Assembly: GCA_030639665.1 (NCBI GenBank)
Contig: DAOWCC010000028.1
Span: 1 to 15,798, forward strand
Origin: Elusimicrobiota bacterium
Lineage (GTDB): Bacteria > Elusimicrobiota > Elusimicrobia > Elusimicrobiales > UBA9959
Direction: 5' to 3'
DNA: 15,798 bases
The notes under the pieces are model-generated. The model did no database searches. It was given only the letters and a program-made list of their open reading frames with translations, and had not been told where the DNA came from. Position 1 is the first letter of the stretch. Each line of letters starts with the position of its first letter. Shown here piece by piece: positions 1 through 6,401 of the stretch. The translations under genes and the position numbers were made by a program.

Positions 1-1
1 T

Positions 2-976
2 ATAGAAAACTCTTTTCCTTCTTTTGAATATGAAGATGTAATGCTCAAATACGGCAATGATAAACCGGACTTAAGATTTGACCTTGAAGCGCGCGATTGC
101 TCGGATATATTCAAAGACTCTTCCTTTAAAGTGTTCAAAGAATCGCTGACTTCAGGTGGAGTTATAAGAGGAATTAAAGGCGAAAAAGGCGGGGATTTCT
201 CAAGAGGCGAGATAGATAAATTAACCGATCTTGTAAAAAAGAACGGAGCGAAAGGACTGATTTGGCTTAAGTACAAAAATGATAAATTTGAATCACCGAT
301 ATTGAAATTCTTAAACGACGAAGAAATGTCCAATCTCCAAAAAAGATTTGATTTGGCAAACGGAGATATTCTGCTTATTGCCACGGATAAACCTGAAAAC
401 ATAGCCCATTATATGGGCGTCTTAAGAAATGAACTTATAAAAAAGCTCAAATTAAAACCATCCAAAAAATGGGCTTTTCTCTGGGTCAGGCATTTCCCTT
501 TGCTTGAATGGAAACCCGATGAAAACCGCTATGACGCCACCCACAACCCCTTTACCGCACCCATGCCCGGCGAAATAGACAAACTTGAAAGCGACCCCGG
601 CAATATCAAATCCTGCCAATATGATCTTGTTTTAAACGGCACGGAACTGGGCTCTGGCTCTATAAGAAATCATAATCGCGAAATGCAGGAAAAAATATTT
701 TCACTTATGAAATATGACAAAGAAGAAGTGGAAAATCGCTTCGGCATGCTCATGAACGCTTTGAATTTCGGCGCTCCTCCTCACGGTGGAATAGGAATAG
801 GTTTTGACAGATTAATAGGCATAATGTGCAACGCGGATTCCATAAGAGATGTTATAGCCTTTCCAAAAACAACCAGCGGCATATGCCCTTTAACCGACGC
901 GCCCTCTCAATTGGATGAGAATCAATTAAAGGAACTGCATCTTAAAATAAGCGGCAAACCACAAGAAGTATTATAA
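2..976 (+). CDS. aspS: Aspartate--tRNA ligase, C-terminal part (5' end outside window)
   Basis: Charges tRNA-Asp with aspartate in the cytoplasm (class II synthetase, bacterial type). The reading frame is open from base 2 and already matches the synthetase before the first ATG at 41 (residues reading EYEDVMLKYGNDKPDLRF), so the gene starts upstream of the window. Then come a GAD-like insertion (about the first 130 residues), the catalytic segment FPLLEW...YDATHNPFTAP, the segment GTELGSGSIR, and class II motif 3 GIGIGFDRL near the C-terminus. About 324 residues are visible, roughly the last 55% of a typical bacterial AspRS. lipA follows after 14 bp on the same strand, which suggests cotranscription. 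An asnS gene lies further on, so Asn-tRNA can be made directly. Whether this AspRS is discriminating cannot be decided from the fragment. Identification is secure. Confidence 0.96.
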   Translation: MENSFPSFEYEDVMLKYGNDKPDLRFDLEARDCSDIFKDSSFKVFKESLTSGGVIRGIKGEKGGDFSRGEIDKLTDLVKKNGAKGLIWLKYKNDKFESPILKFLNDEEMSNLQKRFDLANGDILLIATDKPENIAHYMGVLRNELIKKLKLKPSKKWAFLWVRHFPLLEWKPDENRYDATHNPFTAPMPGEIDKLESDPGNIKSCQYDLVLNGTELGSGSIRNHNREMQEKIFSLMKYDKEEVENRFGMLMNALNFGAPPHGGIGIGFDRLIGIMCNADSIRDVIAFPKTTSGICPLTDAPSQLDENQLKELHLKISGKPQEVL

Positions 977-990
977 ACTCTCTCTAAGAT

Positions 991-1911
991 ATGAAATTTC
1001 CTCAATGGATTATAGATGAAGTAAGAAAGAACAAAAAAGATCTTCGCCGTTTAAATTCATTAAATACCGTTAAAGACATAAAACAATTCAATCTCCACAC
1101 CGTTTGTGATGAAGCCTTATGCCCCAATAAAGGCAAATGCTTTTTAGACGGCGCGGCGACTTTTTTAATTCTCGGCGACAGATGCACGAGAAAATGCAAG
1201 TTTTGTGCGGTGGAAAAGATAAAAAAACCTTTGCCTTTAAATATTTCCGAAGCAAAAGATATTGCCGTTCTTTCAAAAAAATGGAATTTAAAATATGTGG
1301 TTTTCACTTCTCCCACCCGCGATGATTTAAGCGACGGAGGAGCGGCGCAATTCGCTCAAACCATTCTTGAAATCAAAAAAATATCGCCGAAAATAAAAAC
1401 GGAACCTCTTATTCCCGATTTCGGAGGAAATATTAAATCCCTTGAGACGGTTTTAAACGCGAATCCCAATGTCTTGGCGCATAATATTGAAACCGTTCCT
1501 TCTTTATATGAGCGCATCAGAATAGGGTCAAATTATAAACGGTCATTGGAAATTATAAAAAACTCAAAAAAAATTAAACCTTCCGTACTGACAAAATCGG
1601 GGCTTATGCTGGGGCTGGGGGAAACTGAAAAAGAATTGGAAAAAACCTTCGCCGATTTATTGGACCATAGTTGCGAACTTTTGACATTGGGACAATATAT
1701 AGCTCCCTCAAAAAATCATTATCCGGTAAAAAAATATCTTCATCCCGATAAATTTCTGAAACTTAAAAAAAAGGCGGAAAAGATGGGCTTTAAGGCCGTC
1801 CTCTCGGGACCTTTGGTTAGAAGCTCTTATAGAGCCGATTATTTATATGAAACGGCTATCGGCGCTAAAGCCGCCGAAGTTTCAGACAATAGACGACAGG
1901 GAAAAGGTTAG
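991..1911 (+). CDS. lipA: Lipoyl synthase
   Basis: Radical SAM enzyme that inserts two sulfurs into octanoyl groups on lipoyl-domain proteins, the last step of lipoyl cofactor synthesis. Both iron-sulfur cluster motifs are intact: the LipA-specific auxiliary-cluster motif C-x4-C-x5-C at Cys39, 44 and 50, and the radical SAM motif C-x3-C-x2-C at Cys65, 69 and 72. The RSSY segment near residues 277-280 carries the serine that ligates the auxiliary cluster. At 306 residues it has normal family length. ATG at 991 is the natural start; the ribosome binding site is weak. It lies 14 bp after aspS. No lipB, lplA or 2-oxoacid dehydrogenase gene is in view, so the octanoyl donor route is unknown. Identification is secure. 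Confidence 0.96.
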   Translation: MKFPQWIIDEVRKNKKDLRRLNSLNTVKDIKQFNLHTVCDEALCPNKGKCFLDGAATFLILGDRCTRKCKFCAVEKIKKPLPLNISEAKDIAVLSKKWNLKYVVFTSPTRDDLSDGGAAQFAQTILEIKKISPKIKTEPLIPDFGGNIKSLETVLNANPNVLAHNIETVPSLYERIRIGSNYKRSLEIIKNSKKIKPSVLTKSGLMLGLGETEKELEKTFADLLDHSCELLTLGQYIAPSKNHYPVKKYLHPDKFLKLKKKAEKMGFKAVLSGPLVRSSYRADYLYETAIGAKAAEVSDNRRQGKG

Positions 1912-1948
1912 GGGCAGAGTTAAAAAAACGACAAAAAGTAAAACAATC

Positions 1949-2656
1949 ATGGATATAGAGAATAAAGATAATTTACCGCAAAAATGGTTCAGGGAAGGCT
2001 GGAATACTTATTTGGACTATTTTCTTGAAATAGTTCCAGTACTTCTAATTTTTAAAGCGCTCACTTTCGGCATACCTCTTTTAATTTGGAAGTTTTCTCA
2101 AAAGCAATGGGCCGCGTATCCTTATATGCTTTTGATAGCGGTTCCGCTTGAAATTGGATTGAATCTTTACTTCATAAAATTGGCTCGAAATGAAAAAGCT
2201 TCATTAGGTGATATTTTCAAAGGATTTGAAATATATAAAAACGCCATTTTAGTATCCGTAATATACGGTCTTATGGTTATGGGAGGAACCCTTTTACTGA
2301 TTATACCGGGGATAATTATCGCCATCATCTATGCTTTCAGCGTCTATGCCGTCATAGATAAAAAAATTAGCATAATGGAATCTTTCAAATACAGCGCCCA
2401 AATAACTTCAAATTACCGCTTTAAAATTCTCTCCATTTTCTTAATGACAATAAGTGTTCATTTATTAACGCCCGGCATTATTAAATTTGAAATGGGGAAA
2501 ACGATTTATCAGCTAAATTTCACCTTATCGGCGATAATAGGCTATGCATTGATAACTCTAATTTTTATCCCATGGCTTAAAATGAGTTTGGCCAAAGCCT
2601 ATGTTTTTTTGTCAAACCCTAACAAACAAATCCAAGAACAGGCTCCCGGCAATTAG
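1949..2656 (+). CDS. Unknown multi-pass membrane protein
   Basis: Predicted 235-residue integral membrane protein. Hydrophobic stretches lie at about residues 27-46, 55-77, 98-115, 116-137, 158-175 and 190-210, so perhaps five or six transmembrane segments. The stretch from about 115 to 150 (IIPGIIIAIIYAFS, then VIDKKISIMESFKYS) has the pattern 'PGI, aromatic helix, short polar loop, S-x-x-E-[AS]-x-x-x-S' seen in the DUF975-like and glycerophosphodiesterase membrane-domain families. That suggests relationship, not function. The frame is open upstream into lipA (to 1847), but ATG at 1949 is preferred because the earlier part is lysine/arginine-rich, unlike a membrane N-terminus, and would overlap lipA by 65 bp. 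No strong ribosome binding site precedes 1949. It is probably the last gene of the aspS-lipA unit. Confidence 0.75.
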   Translation: MDIENKDNLPQKWFREGWNTYLDYFLEIVPVLLIFKALTFGIPLLIWKFSQKQWAAYPYMLLIAVPLEIGLNLYFIKLARNEKASLGDIFKGFEIYKNAILVSVIYGLMVMGGTLLLIIPGIIIAIIYAFSVYAVIDKKISIMESFKYSAQITSNYRFKILSIFLMTISVHLLTPGIIKFEMGKTIYQLNFTLSAIIGYALITLIFIPWLKMSLAKAYVFLSNPNKQIQEQAPGN

Positions 2657-2759
2657 CCGTTCCCAATAAGCGGAGCATATAGCTTCTTAAGATATTTTCC
2701 AAATATAGCTTAATCTCCTTACTTTAAAATAAGGAACCATATTTATCAAACGGGAAAAA

Positions 2760-2809
2760 TTTGGGATTTGAAGTTTGTATATTATTTGGGATTTGTTGTT
2801 TGGGATTTG
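2760..2809. repeat. Intergenic 11-bp repeat, three copies
   Basis: The unit TTTGGGATTTG occurs at 2760-2770, 2785-2795 and 2799-2809, spaced irregularly by 14 and 3 bp. The 290-bp spacer 2657-2946 has no credible gene. It also holds a weak hairpin (CCTTA at 2717-2721 with TAAGG at 2730-2734). An open frame on the minus strand is a by-product of this low-complexity sequence. Function unknown. Confidence 0.7.
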
Positions 2810-2946
2810 AGTTTTTCCAGCCTCTGACTGGACTAGGTCTTTTAGCCGATTTTATAAGCCCACAATACCCATGCTTGCAAATATGAAATATGTATAATAT
2901 TATCAAGGAATTAGAGATACCTTGCATTATTTCCGGGAGGATGTGA

Positions 2947-3816
2947 ATGAAAATTTTAATATTAGCGATTACTCCGCTGCTTTTCTCTTATGTGAATGCC
3001 GAAGACTTAAACTTTAATACGACTAAGCTTAATGATATAAAAGCCATTCAAGTGGATAAATTGGAAATTGAAATTCCCATACCGACAAAAAAACTGATTG
3101 TGCAAGAAAACCATGATTATATTTCAGGCGAAATAAAAGAATTCCATTTACTGGCACAAACCGCAAAAAAATTAATTTATACTCACGCCGACACTGAAAA
3201 AAAATTCAAAGATTTCCTTACAAAGTGGACGCCTATATTAAATAAAGCGGGATTAAAACCCACGAAAACGGAATATAAACATACCTTGGGCTTTCAGCAC
3301 TATGATTCGGATGAGGGTTATGTTTTAAGAGACTTTTGGGCCGATAAACTTAATTATGACGCCTTGGCTTCATCAGAGATTTACAAACTTCAACATGAAC
3401 TTATAACAAGCCTCAAAAAAAACAATATGCCCACAATAGCCGCCTTCAGAATCAACAATGATTATGTCCGGCCTACTTTCAAACTTTATTATCGAACAAA
3501 ATACAATGAAAATCCCGACCATGAAATCCGACTAAGGCTTCTTAAAAAAGGCAATGATATTGACTATGCTATACTTGAAAAAGCGGGAGTCAATATAATC
3601 AGAAAAGACAGAACCTTTTCCATGGTTTATATCGGAAAGGAATTGGGTTTTGTAACTCGCTTTGGTAAAAGCGCCGAAGCTATAAAAATAAAAATTGAGG
3701 AATATAAGAAATTTCTGAAAGAAAATGACAAAGAGTTCCTAGGTTCAAAAATTATTGAATTTGACGAACCTGTTTATGAATATACTCATGCCGTGAACCT
3801 ATATTTCTATCAATAA
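2947..3816 (+). CDS. Exported protein of unknown function
   Basis: Predicted 289-residue protein, not recognised. Residues 1-18 (MKILILAITPLLFSYVNA) form a short signal peptide ending in a plausible signal peptidase I site after VNA, so the product is periplasmic or secreted. There is no lipobox and no later membrane segment. The mature part is charged and lysine-rich, with mixed helical and strand-like stretches and several aromatic motifs (FQHYDSDEGYVLRDFW at about 118-133, FKLYYRTKYN further on). No cysteine or obvious catalytic motif is visible. The ribosome binding site GGGAGG at 2935-2940 supports ATG 2947. It stands alone between a repeat-bearing spacer and a two-way terminator, so it is probably monocistronic. 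I cannot suggest a function. Confidence 0.8.
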   Translation: MKILILAITPLLFSYVNAEDLNFNTTKLNDIKAIQVDKLEIEIPIPTKKLIVQENHDYISGEIKEFHLLAQTAKKLIYTHADTEKKFKDFLTKWTPILNKAGLKPTKTEYKHTLGFQHYDSDEGYVLRDFWADKLNYDALASSEIYKLQHELITSLKKNNMPTIAAFRINNDYVRPTFKLYYRTKYNENPDHEIRLRLLKKGNDIDYAILEKAGVNIIRKDRTFSMVYIGKELGFVTRFGKSAEAIKIKIEEYKKFLKENDKEFLGSKIIEFDEPVYEYTHAVNLYFYQ

Positions 3817-3840
3817 GATTGGATATAGATTTTAAAACTA

Positions 3841-3872
3841 AAAAAGGCGACTATTAACAGTCGCCTTTTTTT
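3841..3872. terminator. Bidirectional intrinsic terminator
   Basis: Perfect 12-bp stem (3841-3852 with 3859-3870), loop ATTAAC, with a T run on the right and, on the other strand, a T run from the mirrored A tract. It sits between the convergent gene ending at 3816 (+) and asnS ending at 3904 (-), so it can stop transcription from both sides. Confidence 0.9.
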
Positions 3873-3903
3873 ATATACCCTTTCTTAGTTCACAAATAAC
3901 CGC

Positions 3904-5292
3904 TTAAAACTCGGCATAGCCGGGAACTCTGGGAAAAGCCGTTACATCTCTTATATTGCTGATACCGGTAATAAGCATCATCATTCTTTCAAAACCCAAG
4001 CCAAAACCCGCGTGAGGAACGGAACCGAATCTTCTTAAATCCAAAAACCAATAATAATCTTCTTTGCTGATGCGAAAATCGCTCATTCTTTGCTCAAGAA
4101 TTTCAAGCCTGTTTTCTCTTTCGCTTCCGCCTATCAATTCGCCTATTCTGGGAACCAATAAATCCATGCCTTTAACGGTTTTACCGTCATCATTAAGCTT
4201 CATATAAAAAGCGGCCGAATCTTTGGGTTTATTATAAAGTATGGCGGGTTTTTTAAAATATTGTTCAACAAGACATCTCTCATGCTCGCTGCCAAGATCC
4301 ACGCCCCATGAAACCTTATTTTCAAATTTATCATTATCTTTTTCAAGCAATTTAACCGCTTCATCATAAGAGATATGCTCGTATTTATTTTCCATAACAT
4401 TTTTCAATGTTTCCAAAAGAGATTTATCCACGAATTTGGCGAATAAATCCAAATCGTCGCTGCAATGCTCAATAACATGTTTAGTAATATTCTTAACAAA
4501 ATCCTCGGCAAGCTCCATATCCTCTTTAAGTTCACAAAAAGCCATTTCCGGCTCTACCATCCAAATCTCGGAACAATGACGATAGGTATTTGAATTTTCC
4601 GCTCTAAAGGTGGGTCCGAATGTATAAATTTTACCCAAAGCAAGAGCCAAGGCTTCTCCCTCAAGCTGGCCTGAAACCGTTAAGGCGGTTTTTTGACCGA
4701 AAATATCTTTTGAAAAATCCACCTTTCCGTCTTTGGTTAAAGGAAGCTTATCCATATCCAGAGCGGATACGGAAAACATTTCTCCCGCGCCTTCGCAATC
4801 GGAAGTGGTTATTATGGGCGTATGAACATAGAAAAAACCCTTATTTCTAAAATAGTTATGAATGGCAAATGAAAGTTCCGCTCTTATTCTGAGCATGGAA
4901 GCGTATTTATTTGTTCTCGGGCGCAAGTGAGCGACAGTGCGCAAAAACTCGTCTGAAGCTCTCTTTTTTTGAATGGGATATTGTTCAGGATTGCATTCGC
5001 CTAAAATTTCAATTTCTTTTGCCTGCAATTCGCATTTTTGATTCGCGTTATTGGGAGATTCAACCAAATCACCGATAATTTTTACTGAAACTCCGGTATT
5101 TAGCTTTTCAAAAAAATCCGATAATTTTTTGTCATTATTGTCAAAAATAATTTGAAGACCTTTTCTTAAGGAACCGTCATTAAGCTCCGCGAATGAAACC
5201 GCCTTGGAACTGCGAAATGTTTTAATCCAACCTTTAACCGTGATATCTTGTTGAGGTAATTCTAAACCAAAAATTTCCTTTATGCTTTTCAT
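3904..5292 (-). CDS. asnS: Asparagine--tRNA ligase
   Basis: Charges tRNA-Asn with asparagine (class IIb synthetase, cytoplasmic). The N-terminal OB-fold anticodon-binding domain spans about residues 15-100. The catalytic domain shows motif 1 (VHTPIITTSDCEGAGEMF, about 156-173), motif 2 (FRAENSNTYRH, about 229-239) and motif 3 (GFGLGFERMM, about 429-438). The CEGAGE signature separates AsnRS from AspRS. At 462 residues it is full length. Its ATG overlaps the stop of the upstream hypothetical gene as ATGA (5289-5292), so the two are probably translationally coupled. With this gene the cell does not need the GatCAB amidation route for Asn-tRNA. Confidence 0.97.
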   Translation of the reverse strand: MKSIKEIFGLELPQQDITVKGWIKTFRSSKAVSFAELNDGSLRKGLQIIFDNNDKKLSDFFEKLNTGVSVKIIGDLVESPNNANQKCELQAKEIEILGECNPEQYPIQKKRASDEFLRTVAHLRPRTNKYASMLRIRAELSFAIHNYFRNKGFFYVHTPIITTSDCEGAGEMFSVSALDMDKLPLTKDGKVDFSKDIFGQKTALTVSGQLEGEALALALGKIYTFGPTFRAENSNTYRHCSEIWMVEPEMAFCELKEDMELAEDFVKNITKHVIEHCSDDLDLFAKFVDKSLLETLKNVMENKYEHISYDEAVKLLEKDNDKFENKVSWGVDLGSEHERCLVEQYFKKPAILYNKPKDSAAFYMKLNDDGKTVKGMDLLVPRIGELIGGSERENRLEILEQRMSDFRISKEDYYWFLDLRRFGSVPHAGFGLGFERMMMLITGISNIRDVTAFPRVPGYAEF

Positions 5293-5873
5293 GATTTTTC
5301 TTTTTTCTTTTTTGCTTTCGCTCTGTTTTTCTCTTTTATTTTCTGCGCTTTATATTCTTCCAATAATTCCTTTGAAAGTTTGGACACGCTTACAAGTTCG
5401 ATTTTACATGTTTTATCTTCAGCTGAATGTTTTTCCAAAATATAACCAATGCCGGGAGCATAATATCTCTCTGACTTTCCTGAATCTCCGCCGGATAATT
5501 GCGTAACCACTTTCATACATTTTTCAAATTTACCAGCTTTAACGGAAACTTTTTCTGAAAGAGATGTGATTTCACTGGCGTCCGGAGATTCATCCCATTT
5601 TATTCCGGCTTTTACCGGCAGAGGAAATTCTTTTCTGCCGCCAATTATAACCCCGTTGGCCGTTGTTACCCATTTCTTGTTCTTTGTAATGGTATAACCA
5701 TCAACGGTAGTATCCCGCAAAGTAAAAGTCATTTTAGCTTGAGCCGTGGTGGAACCGACTTTTTTAGAAACTTGAAAAAGATCAATATAAATTTTAGCCT
5801 TTCCTTCAAATTCCGTACTTTCAAGTAAATATTCAAGCCTTGTATTATCCTTTAATGGAAAATAATCTGCCAT
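5289..5873 (-). CDS. Hypothetical cytoplasmic protein upstream of asnS
   Basis: Predicted 194-residue protein of unknown function. It has no signal peptide or membrane segment. The sequence is rich in beta-strand patterns. The part KEFPLPVKAGIKWD...VSVKAGKFEKCMKVV...ERYYAPGIGYILEK (about residues 80-150) resembles a pattern common in uncharacterised bacterial proteins (AGKFxxCxKV followed by YYAPGVG); most of those I know of are exported, this one appears not to be. The last 20 residues are a lysine-rich tail (KIKEKNRAKAKKKKEKS) that could touch nucleic acid. AGGAGA upstream of ATG 5873 is a good ribosome binding site. Its stop overlaps the asnS start by 4 bp. Function cannot be assigned. Confidence 0.8.
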   Translation of the reverse strand: MADYFPLKDNTRLEYLLESTEFEGKAKIYIDLFQVSKKVGSTTAQAKMTFTLRDTTVDGYTITKNKKWVTTANGVIIGGRKEFPLPVKAGIKWDESPDASEITSLSEKVSVKAGKFEKCMKVVTQLSGGDSGKSERYYAPGIGYILEKHSAEDKTCKIELVSVSKLSKELLEEYKAQKIKEKNRAKAKKKKEKS

Positions 5874-5923
5874 AATAAATCTCCTGTACTATCTATAAAC
5901 ATCTAAAAACTAAATTTGACGCG

Positions 5924-6165
5924 CCATGCGATCATGGTGTTTGATGGAGGGTTCACACCTACATGTACCCTTGTTGTGGTACATGGTGGACCTGAGGGGG
6001 AACGCCTGTGGCGCCTATGGCGCCAAACCCCAGGTCGAACGCTGAGCTTCGCTCACTTAAACGGCGTTCGCCTATCCTTATGCTGAGAGTGGACTACGCT
6101 ATCGTGTCGTGTGTTGGTAGGACACCCATCAGTTATCAAGCTCAGGGGTTTAATCCCTTCCTTTA
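5924..6165. other. Hairpin-rich non-coding spacer, candidate structured RNA or decayed element
   Basis: About 240 bp without a credible gene but dense in inverted repeats. CCATG/CATGG at 5924-5937. GGTGT/ACACC at 5936-5959. An 8-bp stem at 5962-5969 with 5978-5985. GGCGCC/GGCGCC at 6010-6024. TGAGC/GCTCA at 6043-6055. CGAACGC/GCGTTCG at 6036-6042 with 6064-6070. Two pairings compete: GCGTTC at 6064-6069 can also pair with GAACGC at 6000-6005, and GACCT at 5989 can pair with AGGTC at 6032-6036. It is more GC-rich than neighbouring spacers. I could not match it to tmRNA, RNase P RNA, SRP RNA or 6S RNA by conserved sequence. Strand and expression are unknown. Confidence 0.45.
5984..6001 (-). repeat. 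Fragment of tRNA-Ala 3' end, with CCA
   Basis: Positions 5987-6001 repeat exactly the last 15 bases of the intact tRNA gene (6173-6187): 3' acceptor strand, discriminator A and part of the T stem. On the minus strand the fragment is followed by CCA (5986-5984), which the intact gene lacks. The T loop and everything 5' of it are missing, so this is not a functional tRNA. Confidence 0.7.
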
Positions 6166-6172
6166 AAAAAAA

Positions 6173-6245
6173 TGGACCTGAGGGGGATCGAACCCCTGAC
6201 CTCCTGCATGCCATGCAGGCACTCTCCCAGCTGAGCTACAGGCCC
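6173..6245 (-). tRNA. tRNA-Ala (anticodon GGC)
   Basis: A complete 73-nt cloverleaf reads on the minus strand. The 7-bp acceptor stem GGGCCTG/CAGGTCC has one G-U pair. The D arm is GCTC..GAGT. The anticodon stem CCTGC/GCAGG encloses loop ATGGCAT with anticodon GGC, reading GCC/GCU. The T arm has loop TTCGATC. The discriminator is A73. G3-U70 in the acceptor stem is the classic alanine identity pair. CCA is not encoded: eight T residues follow directly (6172-6165), so CCA must be added enzymatically. The gene lies between partial copies of itself. Confidence 0.96.
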
Positions 6246-6260
6246 ATACTTTAAATTTTA

Positions 6261-6288
6261 AATATATCTTCAAAGAACAATTTTACAA
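6261..6288 (-). promoter_or_regulatory. Candidate promoter for tRNA-Ala
   Basis: On the minus strand TTGTAA (6288-6283) and TATATT (6266-6261) are separated by 16 bp, with the tRNA 5' end 15 bp downstream of the -10. The spacing suits a sigma-70-type promoter with a short leader. Judged by eye only. Confidence 0.4.
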
Positions 6289-6304
6289 CCCACTTTTGAG
6301 CGTT

Positions 6305-6348
6305 GACTGGCTGTGAGGTGTCCACAGAAGTCCTTTGATAGCCCAGTC
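6305..6348. repeat. Inverted repeat with nested hairpin beside tRNA fragment
   Basis: The outer arms GACTGG (6305-6310) and CCAGTC (6343-6348) enclose an inner stem CTGTG (6311-6315)/CACAG (6323-6327) with a 7-base loop. No T tract follows, so a terminator is unlikely. It adjoins the tRNA 5' fragment at 6355 and may be part of the same rearranged or mobile sequence. Confidence 0.5.
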
Positions 6349-6354
6349 CAATCT

Positions 6355-6376
6355 TCCCAGCTGAGCTACAGGCCCA
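6355..6376 (-). repeat. Fragment of tRNA-Ala 5' end
   Basis: An exact 22-nt copy of 6225-6246, that is the base before the tRNA, the 5' acceptor strand, and the D stem and part of the D loop. Homology ends abruptly in the D loop, after which unrelated sequence follows. It lies 130 bp upstream of the intact tRNA in the same orientation. Too short to be a tRNA. Confidence 0.85.
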
Positions 6377-6401
6377 CAAATCTTTTTTTGCTTCTGTGTT
6401 A

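Noticed and set aside
2875..2898. Promoter for the exported orphan gene: TTGCAA and TATAAT
   Set aside because: The -10 match is perfect, but TTGCAA is only 12 bp away, too close for a sigma-70 promoter; the -10 may be used with another, unseen -35.
2724..2927. 67-residue minus-strand open frame in the spacer before the exported orphan gene
   Set aside because: Its sequence is dictated by the TTTGGGATTTG repeats and it has no ribosome binding site.
5984..6165. tmRNA, suggested by the alanine-type 3' end with CCA
   Set aside because: No T loop precedes the 3' end, no matching 5' GGGGC segment and no tag reading frame ending in ALAA is visible.
6304..6376. Second, degenerate tRNA gene starting with the 5' fragment
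   Set aside because: After the D loop no anticodon or T arm can be formed and no 3' acceptor strand is present.
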